The notes under the pieces: model-generated | What the model was told of the DNA's origin: nothing | Seen by the model: only the letters and a program-made list of their open reading frames with translations | Databases searched by the model: none | Shown: in pieces, positions 10,705-24,403 of the stretch | Position numbering within the stretch: the first letter of the stretch is position 1 | How the letters are laid out: the number at the start of each line of letters is the position of its first letter | Program-made: the position numbers and the translations under genes | Origin: Photobacterium angustum | Lineage (GTDB): Bacteria > Pseudomonadota > Gammaproteobacteria > Enterobacterales > Vibrionaceae | Reading direction: 5' to 3' | DNA: 64,000 bases | Assembly: GCF_002954615.1 (NCBI RefSeq) | Contig: NZ_MSCJ01000001.1 | Span: forward strand, 2,232,001 to 2,296,000

Positions 10705-10735
10705 TAAAAAAGCCCCGTCATTTCTGACGAGGCTT
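10705..10735 (-). terminator. Intrinsic terminator of the rRNA operon
   Basis: Read on the minus strand, an 11-bp stem (AAGCCTCGTCA / TGACGGGGCTT, one wobble) with a GAAA tetraloop is followed by a run of Ts. It lies directly after tRNA-Trp. The 302 bp between the DUF1904 start (10442) and tRNA-Trp hold this terminator and otherwise only AT-rich sequence in which I see no gene. Confidence 0.9.
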
Positions 10736-10744
10736 TCTTGAAGA

Positions 10745-10821
<77 letters not shown>

Positions 10822-10858
10822 GTAGTTATTTTAAAGACTTAACTGTGTCTAAATAAAG

Positions 10859-10935
10859 TGGCGGAGCGGACGGGACTCGAACCCGCGACCCCCGGCGTGA
10901 CAGGCCGGTATTCTAACCAACTGAACTACCGCTCC
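10859..10935 (-). tRNA. tRNA-Asp (anticodon GTC)
   Basis: The cloverleaf begins GGAGCGG and ends CCGCTCC-G-CCA, with anticodon loop CTGTCAC and T-loop TTCGAGT. It lies between 5S rRNA and tRNA-Trp, transcribed with the operon. Confidence 0.97.
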
Positions 10936-11035
10936 ACACGGAGATAAAACTTTCGTTTTATCCGATACCTGTCGTTCAGAACAAGTATCTTAACTTTTTG
11001 TCTTCACTTTTTATAAAAGTGAAAGAAAATTCAAA

Positions 11036-11153
11036 GCCTGGCGATGTCCTACTCTCACATGGGGAGACCCCACACTACCATCGGCGCTATTACGTTTCAC
11101 TACTGAGTTCGGCATGGGATCAGGTGGGTCCATAACGCTATGGTCGCCAAGCA
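11036..11153 (-). rRNA. rrf: 5S ribosomal RNA
   Basis: The transcript begins TGCTTGGCGACCATAGCG and ends CATCGCCAGGC, with the conserved segment GATCCCATGCCGAACTC between. About 118 nt. The ends are placed by the pairing of the first and last 9-10 bases. Confidence 0.95.
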
Positions 11154-11285
11154 AATTCGGTTTTATTTATTGTCATTAGACAATAAATAGCAATCTGGGA
11201 AAATCTAACTAGTGTTCTCTACACGTTCAAGTGTACTTGGAGTCCGCTTTTCTCTTTACGAGATAAAACCCCTTGGGTGTTGTAT

Positions 11286-14174
<2,889 letters not shown>

Positions 14175-14378
14175 ATACAACCCCAAGAGGTTTCGTATGT
14201 TCAAACAACCAAGGTTTGTGTTTAACACTTCGATCAAGAAAGTATTAAACGTTGGTTTTTCGCCGGACTCGATACAAGACACTTGAATGTGTATTGTTTG
14301 AGAACTCGTTTTTATCCGAAGATAAAAACATTTTTTAAAATCAATCTATTGATTGAATTTACTAGTCAGCTTTCCAGA

Positions 14379-14391
14379 TTGTTAAAGAACA
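14379..14391 (-). promoter_or_regulatory. boxA antitermination element in the 16S-23S spacer
   Basis: On the minus strand the sequence is TGTTCTTTAACAA, identical to the boxA in the 16S leader. It lies between tRNA-Ala and 23S, the usual place for a second Nus-factor loading site. The spacer from 14175 to 14449 holds this element and 23S processing-stem sequence only. Confidence 0.8.
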
Positions 14392-14449
14392 TGTCATTAT
14401 CGTTAGATAACCACTTTTTAAAAACACTCACAAGAATGCGTTTAAAGAG

Positions 14450-14525
14450 TGGTGGAGCTATGCGGGATCGAACCGCAGACCTCCTGCGTGCAAGGCAGGC
14501 GCTCTCCCAGCTGAGCTATAACCCC
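14450..14525 (-). tRNA. tRNA-Ala (anticodon TGC)
   Basis: The cloverleaf begins GGGGTTATAGCTC and ends TAGCTCCACCA with CCA encoded. The anticodon loop is CTTGCAC. It is the second of the two spacer tRNAs. Confidence 0.97.
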
Positions 14526-14569
14526 AACGATATAAAAGACTAAACCGCCACCTTCTCTGGGAGAGAAAG

Positions 14570-14646
<77 letters not shown>

Positions 14647-14717
14647 AAGTCTTTTTACGTTCTACATTTTAACCAAGCAATCTGTGTGGACACTGCATTA
14701 AACAGCAAGTCTTTAGG

Positions 14718-16261
<1,544 letters not shown>

Positions 16262-16520
16262 AAAGTTTTGTTGGTCTTTCGACCGGCTCAATGAATACTG
16301 TTAAAATACCGCTAACTAGAAGCTAGTTAGGATATTTGAATTGACTGTGCCAAATAATCCTTCTCTATAAAGAGATGAGTTATTTGTATTGGTCACTAGT
16401 ATCATTGATAAATCTTTCGACTTAACTTTTCAACGAGTGCCCACACAGATTGCATGGTCAAATTGTTAAAGAACAATACTGATTTCGTTGCTAGCCAGTG
16501 GCTTGCTCCGTGTCAGTGAG
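16262..16520 (-). other. rRNA operon leader
   Basis: This is the transcribed leader from the predicted P1 start (about 16517) to 16S. It contains a boxA and a long imperfect hairpin (CTAACTAG.CTAGTTAG near 16310-16330) that is probably part of the RNase III processing stem around 16S. No open frame of interest. Further upstream, 16554-16656 is AT-rich with an A-tract UP-element-like stretch next to the promoter. Confidence 0.75.
16463..16475 (-). promoter_or_regulatory. boxA antitermination element in the rrn leader
   Basis: TGTTCTTTAACAA on the minus strand, one base from the Escherichia coli boxA TGCTCTTTAACAA. It recruits NusB/NusE for ribosomal antitermination. Confidence 0.85.
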
Positions 16521-16525
16521 GTCGC

Positions 16526-16553
16526 ATTATAGGGGGATTTTTTTAGCTGACAA
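16526..16553 (-). promoter_or_regulatory. rrn P1-type promoter
   Basis: On the minus strand: -35 TTGTCA (16548-16553), a 16-bp spacer, -10 TATAAT (16526-16531), then the GC-rich discriminator GCGACCTCACTGACACGG, which closely resembles rrnB P1 of Escherichia coli. A-rich tracts immediately upstream look like an UP element. The short spacer and GC discriminator are the hallmarks of ppGpp/DksA-controlled rRNA promoters. Confidence 0.9.
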
Positions 16554-16656
16554 TAGTTTTTTTGGCTTTTTTTATTAGGCCGAGATCGTTTGGGTGAATT
16601 TTAATCAAAAACGCATTTGTTCGATCGTTTTTTACGTAATAACACTACCAATCATT

Positions 16657-16693
16657 TAAAAACAACAAAGCAGCGTAATATTCGCTGCTTTGT
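16657..16693 (-). terminator. Intrinsic terminator of gmhB
   Basis: The 11-bp stem ACAAAGCAGCG / CGCTGCTTTGT has a 7-base loop. On the minus strand it is followed by TGTTTTT. It lies about 50 bp after the gmhB stop and before the rrn promoter. Confidence 0.75.
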
Positions 16694-16742
16694 TTATATT
16701 CATTGATTTCTACTATTACTAATTCAGCAATAGCATTTTACT

Positions 16743-17297
16743 TTATTGTTTAGCCAACCAAGCTGGAACATCAGCAATACTGTCTAACACTACGTTTGCT
16801 AACGCTTCACCTTCTTCAGTGATTGGCTTACCTGTACGTACGAGTACCTTTAGAGCAACGTCAGCAGCAGTAGCAGCTTTCATATCATCCGCTTTATCAC
16901 CAATCATTACAGATTGTGACATATCGATTTTCAAGAAGTCGCGAGCTGAAATAAACATACCTGGTTTTGGTTTACGGCAATCACAATCTTGCAAGTAATC
17001 ACCTTGCCCTTTTGTTGCGTGGTGCGGGCAATAGTAAATACCGTCAAACTCAACACCATTATCTACAAAGTTCCAGTCCATCCACTCTGTTAATGAAGTA
17101 AATTCATCTTCGCTAAACATACCGCGAGCGATACCTGATTGGTTAGTGACCAATACGAGTAGATAACCCATCTCTTTGAATTTTTTACATGCGTCAAATA
17201 CACCTTCAATGTATTCGAAATCATCAACGGTATGTACATAGCCGTGATCAACATTAATCACGCCATCACGGTCAATAAAGACTGCTGGTTTGGCCAA
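16743..17297 (-). CDS. gmhB: D-glycero-beta-D-manno-heptose 1,7-bisphosphate 7-phosphatase
   Basis: This HAD-superfamily phosphatase acts in the ADP-heptose pathway for the lipopolysaccharide inner core. It has 184 residues. Motif [10 protein letters not shown] carries nucleophile D9 and acid/base D11. Motif II is [11 protein letters not shown]. The zinc-binding loop has CPHH... [10 protein letters not shown], and motif III/IV is [12 protein letters not shown]. The position between the rRNA operon and divergent metN matches the Escherichia coli gmhB locus. Confidence 0.95.
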   Translation of the reverse strand: MAKPAVFIDRDGVINVDHGYVHTVDDFEYIEGVFDACKKFKEMGYLLVLVTNQSGIARGMFSEDEFTSLTEWMDWNFVDNGVEFDGIYYCPHHATKGQGDYLQDCDCRKPKPGMFISARDFLKIDMSQSVMIGDKADDMKAATAADVALKVLVRTGKPITEEGEALANVVLDSIADVPAWLAKQ

Positions 17298-17387
17298 AAG
17301 AATAGCCCTCTTATAATCATAAATTTTTTAGATTATGGCACGAGTTAATTATGAAAAGTACTCGTTATTGATTAACGCTCACAACAT

Positions 17388-17411
17388 AGCCGTTTGGACG
17401 TCTAGCCGTAA
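17388..17411. promoter_or_regulatory. Tandem MetJ boxes upstream of metNIQ
   Basis: Three adjacent 8-bp units, AGCCGTTT-GGACGTCT-AGCCGTAA, match the met box AGACGTCT at 6, 7 and 5 of 8 positions. MetJ binds two or more tandem boxes cooperatively with S-adenosylmethionine as corepressor. They lie 10 bp upstream of a good promoter for metN, consistent with methionine repression of this importer. Confidence 0.8.
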
Positions 17412-17420
17412 AAATAGCTA

Positions 17421-17449
17421 TTGACAGTTTTTATGATAGCACATAGCAT
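17421..17449 (+). promoter_or_regulatory. Probable metNIQ promoter
   Basis: -35 TTGACA (17421-17426), 17-bp spacer, -10 TAGCAT (17444-17449). It sits just downstream of the MetJ boxes and about 110 bp before metN. Positions inferred from consensus only. Confidence 0.6.
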
Positions 17450-17559
17450 CATCATTTCAGGTTGATTACTTATTTAACCCTAATAAAACAAATAACCATA
17501 AATTTATACAATAGTTTTTCAAGATCATACAATAGTTTTATCTAGGAGCAGGACGTTCA

Positions 17560-18594
17560 ATGATAGAAATAAAGCAACTCAATAAAGTCTTCTATCAAGG
17601 TGATAAGGCTATAAACGCATTAAGCGATATAAACCTTACGATTAAGCAAGGTACTATCTTTGGTGTTATTGGCTCATCCGGTGCAGGGAAAAGTACCCTC
17701 ATTCGTTGTGTTAATTTATTAGAGCGCCCTTCTAATGGGCAAGTGATTGTCGATGGCGTCGACCTCACTACTCTGTCGAATCAAAAACTCACTTTGGCTC
17801 GTCGTAAAATAGGTATGATTTTCCAACATTTTAATCTACTTTCATCTCGCACAGTTTTTGATAATGTTGCTTTGCCTCTTGAGTTAGCCAATACCAATAA
17901 AGCGACAATAAAAACAAAAGTGACAGAGTTACTGGCTTTAGTCGGCCTTGAGGATAAACACCAAAGCTACCCAGCAAATTTAAGTGGTGGACAAAAGCAG
18001 CGTGTCGCGATCGCTCGTGCGTTAGCCTCTGATCCAAAAGTGTTACTCTGTGATGAAGCCACTAGCGCATTGGATCCTGCCACCACACATTCGATTCTAG
18101 AGCTACTGCAAGAAATTAACCGAAAGCTAAACCTAACTATTTTGCTTATTACCCATGAAATGGATGTAGTGAAGCGTATCTGTAGTGAAGTGGCGATTAT
18201 TGGTGACGGTAAATTAGTTGAGCAAGGATCTGTAGGAGATATTTTCTCACATCCCAAAACAGAATTAGCCAAAGACTTTATTCGTTCAACATTGGATTTG
18301 TCGATTCCTGCTGATTACCAAGCCCGTATGACAAAAACTCAAGTAGAAAACTCATACCCTCTTATTCGTTTAGAGTTCACCGGTGCTTCTGTTGATGCGC
18401 CACTGATCAGCCAAGTAACACGTAAATTTGGTTTAGATATCAGTATTCTCAGTTCGGATATGGATTATGCGGGAGGAGTAAAATTTGGACTGATGTTAGC
18501 AGAGTTTTTTGGTGATCAAGACTCTGTTGAGAATGCTGTCAATTTTCTACGTCAAAATAAAGTGAATGTTGAGGTGCTTGGCTATGTCGCTTAA
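17560..18594 (+). CDS. metN: Methionine ABC transporter ATP-binding protein
   Basis: ATPase of the MetNIQ importer for D- and L-methionine. 344 residues. Walker [11 protein letters not shown]-loop in [11 protein letters not shown], signature [15 protein letters not shown], Walker [13 protein letters not shown], and switch His in LLITHEMD. The C-terminal NIL domain (from about residue 265) binds methionine and gives trans-inhibition when the cell is replete. It overlaps metI by 11 bp. AGGAGCAGG precedes the ATG. Confidence 0.97.
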   Translation: MIEIKQLNKVFYQGDKAINALSDINLTIKQGTIFGVIGSSGAGKSTLIRCVNLLERPSNGQVIVDGVDLTTLSNQKLTLARRKIGMIFQHFNLLSSRTVFDNVALPLELANTNKATIKTKVTELLALVGLEDKHQSYPANLSGGQKQRVAIARALASDPKVLLCDEATSALDPATTHSILELLQEINRKLNLTILLITHEMDVVKRICSEVAIIGDGKLVEQGSVGDIFSHPKTELAKDFIRSTLDLSIPADYQARMTKTQVENSYPLIRLEFTGASVDAPLISQVTRKFGLDISILSSDMDYAGGVKFGLMLAEFFGDQDSVENAVNFLRQNKVNVEVLGYVA

Positions 18595-19270
18595 TGATTT
18601 AACCCTATGGTGGCAACAAAATACCCGCTTGATTGATTTACTCATTGAAGCATTAGGACAAACATTAACCATGGTGTTTGTGTCTGGACTGATTGGTTTT
18701 GTTATTGGTATTCCTTTGGGTGTCACCCTTCATTTAACAAAGAAAAATGGCTTGTTAGAGAATACTACCGTTAATAATATCCTTGGCATCATCGTTAATA
18801 TTGGTCGCTCTATTCCTTTTATTATTCTGCTAGTTGCGATTATTCCTTTTACCCGCTTTGTTGTTGGTAGCTCAATTGGTACTGCTGCTGCGATAGTTCC
18901 TCTTGCTGTTGGTGCTATCCCTTTTATTGCTCGTTTAGTTGAAGGAGCACTATTAGAAATCCCATCAGGCTTAGTTGAAGCAGCGCAATCTATGGGAGCT
19001 ACCCCACTCCAAATTATTCAAAAAGTTTTATTACCAGAAGCATTACCAGGCATCATCAATGCGGTAACGATCACCCTTGTTACCCTAGTCAGTTATTCCG
19101 CAATGGCCGGTACTGTAGGTGGTGGCGGTTTAGGTGATGTCGGTATTCGTTACGGTTACCAACGTTTTGATGGCACAGTCATGGCTATCACGGTAGTCGT
19201 TCTAATAATACTGGTACAAATTATTCAATCTGTTGGTGATTACCTCGTTAAACGTTTTGATCATCGATAA
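18584..19270 (+). CDS. metI: Methionine ABC transporter permease
   Basis: Membrane subunit with about five transmembrane helices in 228 residues. The EAA loop that contacts MetN is visible as [27 protein letters not shown] chose the ATG at 18584 ([13 protein letters not shown]) inside the end of metN. The frame is open 18 bases further upstream but the overlap would grow without family support. Confidence 0.96.
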   Translation: MSLNDLTLWWQQNTRLIDLLIEALGQTLTMVFVSGLIGFVIGIPLGVTLHLTKKNGLLENTTVNNILGIIVNIGRSIPFIILLVAIIPFTRFVVGSSIGTAAAIVPLAVGAIPFIARLVEGALLEIPSGLVEAAQSMGATPLQIIQKVLLPEALPGIINAVTITLVTLVSYSAMAGTVGGGGLGDVGIRYGYQRFDGTVMAITVVVLIILVQIIQSVGDYLVKRFDHR

Positions 19271-19311
19271 TCAAACACTTTAAGGAAAAACCCATTTTAA
19301 GGAGAAGTTGT

Positions 19312-20127
19312 ATGGCGTTTAATCTAAAACATGTTTTTGCTCTTGCTGGTGTTGCTGCAGCACTATCACTGACTGGCTGTGGTGAAAAAGAAGCTGTCGT
19401 TGATAACAATAAAGTAAAAATTGGCGTCATGGCAGGAGCCGAAGAGCAAGTGGCAGAAGTTGCCGCTAAGCAGGCTAAAGAGAAATACGGCTTAGATGTC
19501 GAGTTGGTCTCATTTACCGATTACGTATCACCTAATGCTGCATTAGAAGAAGGCTCTATTGATGCTAATGCTTTCCAACACAAGCCATATCTTGATCAAC
19601 AAATTAAAGATCGTGGTTATAAGTTTGCAGTAGCGGGGAATACTTTTGTTTACCCAATCGCAGGTTACTCAAACTCAATCAAATCTGTTGATGAGCTAAA
19701 AGACGGAGATAAAGTGGCAGTACCAAACGATCCAACCAACCTTGGTCGTTCACTCTTACTTCTTCAACAGCAAGGCCTAATTAAACTAAAAGACGGTTCA
19801 GGTTTAACTGCTACAGTATTAGATATTGTTGAAAACCCGAAAAACCTGAAGATTGTTGAGCTAGAAGCGGCACAATTACCACGCTCTTTAGATGATGTGG
19901 CACTTGCTGTTATTAACACAACTTACGCAAGTAGCATTAACTTAACGCCTGAGCGTGACGGTGTGTTTGTAGAAGATAAAGAATCACCGTATGTGAACCT
20001 TATCGTTTCTCGTAAAGACAATGTTGATGCAGAAAATGTGAAGAAATTTGTTCAAGCGTACCAATCTGAAGATGTATATAACTCTGCGAAAAATATCTTT
20101 AATGGTGGTGTTGTAAAAGGTTGGTAA
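19312..20127 (+). CDS. metQ: Methionine-binding lipoprotein
   Basis: Periplasmic methionine receptor tethered by lipid. The signal peptide ends in the lipobox LTGC (Cys23). The NLPA-family binding domain fills the rest of the 271 residues (KIGVMAGAEEQV, DYVSPNAALEEGSIDANAFQH, VPNDPTNLGRSLLLLQ, LDDVALAVINTTYA). AAGGAGA precedes the ATG. Last gene of the metNIQ operon. Confidence 0.96.
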   Translation: MAFNLKHVFALAGVAAALSLTGCGEKEAVVDNNKVKIGVMAGAEEQVAEVAAKQAKEKYGLDVELVSFTDYVSPNAALEEGSIDANAFQHKPYLDQQIKDRGYKFAVAGNTFVYPIAGYSNSIKSVDELKDGDKVAVPNDPTNLGRSLLLLQQQGLIKLKDGSGLTATVLDIVENPKNLKIVELEAAQLPRSLDDVALAVINTTYASSINLTPERDGVFVEDKESPYVNLIVSRKDNVDAENVKKFVQAYQSEDVYNSAKNIFNGGVVKGW

Positions 20128-20157
20128 TCCCTACTTTCTACTAACCATATACTTATC

Positions 20158-20185
20158 GGGTAGGTCTCAGCACCTACCCTTTTTT
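20158..20185 (+). terminator. Intrinsic terminator of metNIQ
   Basis: 8-bp stem GGGTAGGT / ACCTACCC with a 6-base loop and a run of six Ts, 30 bp after the metQ stop. Confidence 0.9.
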
Positions 20186-20230
20186 ATGCTATATTCGCAG
20201 CTCTTTTGACTTCTTAGTTGGCTTAATTCC

Positions 20231-20932
20231 ATGTCTTATAACATCGAACCTATCGGTATTATCCACTCTCCTTATAAAGAAAAGTTTGCTGTTCCTAGAC
20301 AGCCAGGATTAGTGCCAAGTGCGCGTTCTGAAATTGTTTTACAAGGTGCTGCAAATTCATTAGAAGCAGTAAGAGGCATAGAACAATTTAGTCATTTGTG
20401 GTTATTATTTTTATTTGATCAGAATTTAGAAGCAGGATGGCGCCCAACCGTTCGACCGCCTCGATTGGGCGGTAATGAACGTATTGGTGTGTTTGCCAGC
20501 CGTGCCACATTCCGCCCAAATGGGATTGGTATGTCGGCAGTCGAATTAAAAGGGGTTCGTAATGAAAACGGTAATGTGATCATTGAACTCGGTGGTGTCG
20601 ATTTAGTTAATGGCACCCCAATTGTTGATATAAAGCCTTATATCCCTTATTCCGATAGTTTACCCCAAGCAGAAGGCGGCTTTGCTTCAAGCGCACCGGA
20701 TCTAATGCCAGTGTGTTTTAGCGAAACAGCGCTCAACCAACTACCATCAAAAAACAAAGCCTATTATCAAGCAGTAATCAGCGAAGTATTATCCCAAGAT
20801 CCTCGCCCTGCTTATAAAAAAGGTAAACCCGATCTCAAACAATATGCAGTACATTTGTTTGATTTTAATGTTCACTTTTCCGTGACCGAACAACAAATAA
20901 CCGTTAATCAGATCGAGAAAGTTAATCAATAG
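20231..20932 (+). CDS. trmO: tRNA (N6-threonylcarbamoyladenosine37-N6)-methyltransferase TrmO
   Basis: SAM-dependent enzyme that methylates t6A37 to m6t6A37 in ACY-decoding tRNA-Thr. The 233-residue product has the TsaA/YaeB beta-barrel domain: IGIIHSPYKEKFAVPRQPGL at the start, IEQFSHLWLLFLFD, RPPRLGG, GVFASRATFRPNGIGMS and DIKPYIPYSD. The C-terminal domain ends LLSQDPRPAYK-like. It precedes proS as yaeB does in Escherichia coli. Confidence 0.93.
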   Translation: MSYNIEPIGIIHSPYKEKFAVPRQPGLVPSARSEIVLQGAANSLEAVRGIEQFSHLWLLFLFDQNLEAGWRPTVRPPRLGGNERIGVFASRATFRPNGIGMSAVELKGVRNENGNVIIELGGVDLVNGTPIVDIKPYIPYSDSLPQAEGGFASSAPDLMPVCFSETALNQLPSKNKAYYQAVISEVLSQDPRPAYKKGKPDLKQYAVHLFDFNVHFSVTEQQITVNQIEKVNQ

Positions 20933-21058
20933 CAGATCTTATACAGTTCTCTTTGGCGAATAACGTGTAGGCTGGTAATATATTCGGCTATCGTCAGATC
21001 ACTGACGGGCGGGATTTATTCCTTCTTTTTTAATTTAATTAATCAACGGATACCATCA

Positions 21059-22774
21059 ATGCGTACCAGTAACTATCTTCTTTCTACTCTGAAGGAGACT
21101 CCAAACGACGCAGAAGTTATTAGCCACCAGCTAATGCTACGTGCAGGTATGATCCGTAAGCTGGCTTCAGGTCTATACACCTGGCTACCTACAGGTCTGC
21201 GTGTACTGCGTAAGGTCGAAAACATCGTTCGCCAAGAAATCGACAATGCAGGCGCAATCGAAACCTTGATGCCCGTTGTTCAGCCGTTTGAACTATGGGA
21301 AGAAACAGGTCGCTCTGAGAAAATGGGCCCTGAACTACTTCGCTTTACTGACCGCCATACTCGTCCGTTTGTGCTTAGCCCAACAGCAGAAGAAGTGATC
21401 ACAAGCCTAGTACGCAACGAAGTAAGCTCTTACAAGCAACTTCCGCTGAACCTGTACCAAATCCAAACTAAATTCCGTGACGAGCGTCGTCCTCGTTTCG
21501 GCGTAATGCGTGCACGTGAATTCTGCATGATGGATGCTTACAGCTTTGACATTGACAAAGAAGGTCTACAAAAGTCTTACGATGCAATGCACGACGCTTA
21601 CTGTAAAGCATTCGATCGCATGGGTCTTGAGTACCGTCCTGTATGGGCTGATTCTGGCGCGATCGGTGGTAATGGCTCTCAAGAGTTCCACGTATTAGCA
21701 GAAAGTGGCGAAGATTTAATCGCATTCTCTACAGAATCTGATTACGCAGCTAACATCGAAAAAGCAGAAGCACTAGCCCCTGCTCACGATCGTGCTGAAC
21801 CAACAGTTGAACTGTCTGTTATCGATACACCAAATGCGAAAACTATCGATGAGTTAGTTGAGCAACACGGTATTGCTATCGAGAAAACAATCAAGACGCT
21901 ATTTGTTAAAGCTTCTGATGAGATCGATGCGCCTATCGTAGCGCTATTAGTTCGTGGTGATCACGAATTGAACGAAATTAAAGCAGAAAACCTAGACTGG
22001 GTTGTTTCTCCACTGGAAATGGCAACTGAAGAAGAAATTCGTCAGTTCGTTAACGCAGGTCCTGGTTCACTAGGTCCTGTTGGATTAGAGCTACCTGTTA
22101 TTGTTGACCGTACTGTCGCTGTAATGAGTGACTTTGCCGCTGGTGCAAACATCGATGGTAAACACCATGTTGGTATCAACTGGGGTCGCGACGTTGAACT
22201 AGGTCGCGTTGAAGATCTACGAAATGTAGTTGAAGGTGATCCAAGCCCATGTGGCCAAGGTACACTGATGCTTAAGCGTGGTATCGAAGTGGGTCACATC
22301 TTCCAATTAGGTAATGCTTATTCTGAGAAGATGAACTGTGGCGTGCTAGATGCTAACGGTAAAAACACCATTCTAGAAATGGGTTGTTACGGTATTGGTG
22401 TATCACGTGTTGTGGCATCAGCTATCGAACAGAACCATGACGAAAACGGTATTATCTGGCCAGATGCGCTTGCACCATTCCACGTTTCTATTGTTCCTAT
22501 GAACATGGCGAAATCAGAAGAAGTAAAAGAAGCGGCAGAGAAGCTATATGCCGATCTAACTGCTGCTGGTATTGAAGTACTGTTTGATGATCGTAAAGAA
22601 CGCCCTGGTGTAATGTTTGCAGATCACGAACTACTAGGTATTCCACATACTATCGTTATTGGTAACCGTAGCCTTGAAAACGGTGAGATGGAATATAAAA
22701 ACCGTCGCACAGGTATCAAAGAAGCCGTTGCTGTAAATGATGTTGTTGCGTTTCTTAAGCAAAAAATGGCTTAA
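21059..22774 (+). CDS. proS: Prolyl-tRNA synthetase
   Basis: Class II synthetase of the bacterial type, 571 residues. Motif 1 region ([16 protein letters not shown]), motif 2 ([25 protein letters not shown]) and motif 3 ([17 protein letters not shown]) are present. The editing (INS) insertion domain lies at about residues 230-390, so Ala-tRNA-Pro editing is expected. The C-terminal anticodon-binding domain starts near residue 475. Codon use is strongly biased, as expected for a highly expressed gene. Confidence 0.98.
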   Translation: MRTSNYLLSTLKETPNDAEVISHQLMLRAGMIRKLASGLYTWLPTGLRVLRKVENIVRQEIDNAGAIETLMPVVQPFELWEETGRSEKMGPELLRFTDRHTRPFVLSPTAEEVITSLVRNEVSSYKQLPLNLYQIQTKFRDERRPRFGVMRAREFCMMDAYSFDIDKEGLQKSYDAMHDAYCKAFDRMGLEYRPVWADSGAIGGNGSQEFHVLAESGEDLIAFSTESDYAANIEKAEALAPAHDRAEPTVELSVIDTPNAKTIDELVEQHGIAIEKTIKTLFVKASDEIDAPIVALLVRGDHELNEIKAENLDWVVSPLEMATEEEIRQFVNAGPGSLGPVGLELPVIVDRTVAVMSDFAAGANIDGKHHVGINWGRDVELGRVEDLRNVVEGDPSPCGQGTLMLKRGIEVGHIFQLGNAYSEKMNCGVLDANGKNTILEMGCYGIGVSRVVASAIEQNHDENGIIWPDALAPFHVSIVPMNMAKSEEVKEAAEKLYADLTAAGIEVLFDDRKERPGVMFADHELLGIPHTIVIGNRSLENGEMEYKNRRTGIKEAVAVNDVVAFLKQKMA

Positions 22775-22796
22775 GTAAAAAGTTAATAACACATTG

Positions 22797-22825
22797 AAAA
22801 AGCTGTCGTTATGGCAGCTTTTTTC
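22797..22825 (+). terminator. Intrinsic terminator of proS
   Basis: Stem AAGCTGTC / GGCAGCTT with a short GTTAT loop, followed by TTTTTT, 25 bp after the proS stop. Confidence 0.8.
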
Positions 22826-22868
22826 TATTTTTTATTTAAAAAACATTTTACTCACTCCCATTTTTTTA

Positions 22869-22891
22869 TGTAACAGTAAATATCCGTTACA
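22869..22891. promoter_or_regulatory. Inverted repeat upstream of the diguanylate cyclase gene
   Basis: TGTAAC-N11-GTTACA, a perfect 6-bp inverted repeat with an 11-bp spacer. The N11 spacing and location about 45 bp before the start suggest an operator for a dimeric regulator. The regulator is not identified. Confidence 0.4.
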
Positions 22892-22932
22892 ATCTTGCCG
22901 TTATCATTGATCTGCTCAAAATATGCCCTATA

Positions 22933-23823
22933 GTGACAAATCAAATAGTTATTGATCTTGTCGTAATGGAACACGCTTTATTTAATCGATCTCATTCCTC
23001 ACCTTCCCCTAAGCTAAAGCAAAAACCTTTAGCTGCGGATCAACGTCTGTTGATCCTGCAAAAGCTTCAAGGGAAACTGGAGATCCAAGCGTTATTTCAA
23101 CCTCTCTGTAGGGAGCTAGATAAACAAATTGATATCTCTCGTTTAATCTGGACCCTTGATGAAACCACAACATTGATCCGCCAAGGACAATCGACCCCTC
23201 ATCAAAACAGCTTTGCTTTACGCTTTGGTGATAACTCTTTAGGCTCACTTCATTATTCCACTCTTTATCCATTAGATGACGACGAAATAAGCTTATTACA
23301 TACCTACCACCGTTTATTTGCTGGCCCTCTATTTAATGCGATTGAATATCAAAAAGTAAAACACATGGCACTGAAAGATAAACTTTCAGGGCTGTGTAAT
23401 CGAATGTGTTTTGAGCAAGATATTCATCATGCTATTGCAATGAGCGAAAAACGAGATGTGGAGTTGGTACTGTTTATTTGTGACTTAGATAATTTTAAAC
23501 AAGTGAATGATAACTTTGGTCACCTTGATGGAGACAAAGTTATTAAAGATTTTGCTAATGCATTGAAGTTTGCAACGCGCACCTCAGATCGTTGTTATCG
23601 CATCGGAGGTGATGAGTTTATTATCTTGCTTCAACCTGCTAGTGCTCGTTCTGAAATAAAAGTAGCGTCACGGATCAACCAATATATTCAACAAAGCCCA
23701 ATCTTGGGGATCTTAAATATTGGATTTTCCTATGGTACTGCGACCTTTAATCAAGGCGATTCTATGCTGTCTTTGATCGAACGTGCTGATCGTAAGCTTT
23801 ATCATCACAAGCGTAATAAATAA
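22933..23823 (+). CDS. Diguanylate cyclase (GGDEF protein)
   Basis: Predicted to make cyclic di-GMP from two GTP. About 140 N-terminal residues with no recognised sensor domain are followed by a complete GGDEF domain starting at DKLSGLCNRMCFEQD. The active-site motif GGDEF is intact at residues 225-229, and a product-inhibition I-site RTSD lies exactly five residues before it, so activity with feedback control is expected. No transmembrane helix, hence cytoplasmic. The frame opens with GTG at 22933. ATG at 22966 (MEHALFNRSHSS) is an equally possible start, and neither has a strong ribosome-binding site. Confidence 0.88.
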   Translation: MTNQIVIDLVVMEHALFNRSHSSPSPKLKQKPLAADQRLLILQKLQGKLEIQALFQPLCRELDKQIDISRLIWTLDETTTLIRQGQSTPHQNSFALRFGDNSLGSLHYSTLYPLDDDEISLLHTYHRLFAGPLFNAIEYQKVKHMALKDKLSGLCNRMCFEQDIHHAIAMSEKRDVELVLFICDLDNFKQVNDNFGHLDGDKVIKDFANALKFATRTSDRCYRIGGDEFIILLQPASARSEIKVASRINQYIQQSPILGILNIGFSYGTATFNQGDSMLSLIERADRKLYHHKRNK

Positions 23824-23903
23824 TCATCTCGTTGCGCTAATCACCATAAATCCTACGTTTTTGTTTTATTTAACGCTATGATGATCCACGTTAATAGTGA
23901 GTA

Positions 23904-23936
23904 TATTCGAAGCGAACCCTACATTCTCTTCGAATA
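23904..23936. repeat. Inverted repeat before yaeP
   Basis: The 9-bp arms TATTCGAAG and CTTCGAATA are separated by 15 bp, about 20 bp upstream of yaeP. It could be an operator or a hairpin in the yaeP leader. No T run follows, so it is not an ordinary terminator. Confidence 0.5.
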
Positions 23937-23956
23937 CTTTCTAGAAAGGGTGAATA

Positions 23957-24163
23957 ATGCAAATTTATCAATGCTGTGAGCTTATCCGAGCAACTTACGC
24001 GCAAATAGGTAGTGGAGATCAAGGCTATATTCCTGCGGCTATTACCTGTGCAATTAAAACCTTCAATGATATTGCCGAAGATACTAATTTACCGCTTGAA
24101 GTCCGTGAGCGTGCAGCCTTTGCTGCTGCGAACTTATTAATCAGTGATCATGAGGACAAATAA
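23957..24163 (+). CDS. yaeP: YaeP family protein (UPF0253)
   Basis: 68 residues, starting [20 protein letters not shown] with [20 protein letters not shown] in the middle, characteristic of the YaeP/UPF0253 family. Predicted all-alpha, cytoplasmic, function unknown. AGAAAGGGTG precedes the ATG. The stop overlaps the next start by one base (TAATG). Confidence 0.85.
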   Translation: MQIYQCCELIRATYAQIGSGDQGYIPAAITCAIKTFNDIAEDTNLPLEVRERAAFAAANLLISDHEDK

Positions 24164-24351
24164 TGGATTTATCTAAATTTGAAAGCATGGATCCCATCAT
24201 GTTAATGAGTATTGTAAACATGAAGATCCGTGATGATTTCCAAGATCTCGATGAACTCGTTAAATTCTACGATATTGATCGCCAAAAGCTAATCGATAAA
24301 CTTGCAAGTGCTGGGTTTGAATACTTACCAGAAGCAAAACAATTTCGCTAA
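24163..24351 (+). CDS. DUF4250 domain-containing small protein
   Basis: 62 residues, starting [23 protein letters not shown]4250 proteins carry this MDP..L.S.VN-K-RD motif and a helix-turn-helix-like helical pair (DLDELVKFYDIDRQKLIDKLASAGFEY). Function unknown. It is translationally coupled to yaeP. Confidence 0.8.
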   Translation: MDLSKFESMDPIMLMSIVNMKIRDDFQDLDELVKFYDIDRQKLIDKLASAGFEYLPEAKQFR

Positions 24352-24354
24352 ACA

Positions 24355-24385
24355 AAAAACGGAAGCTTAAAGCTTCCGTTTTTAT
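24355..24385. terminator. Bidirectional terminator between the DUF4250 gene and mtr
   Basis: The 9-bp stem ACGGAAGCT / AGCTTCCGT with a 3-base loop is flanked by an A run on the left and a T run on the right. It serves both convergent genes. Confidence 0.88.
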
Positions 24386-24403
24386 TTATGGGTTAAACCT
24401 ATA

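Noticed and set aside
22766..22932. GacA-like half-sites before the diguanylate cyclase as a fourth Gac box
   Set aside because: The repeat TGTAAC-N11-GTTACA has different spacing and half-site from TGTAAG-N6-CTTACA, and no csrB-like RNA follows.
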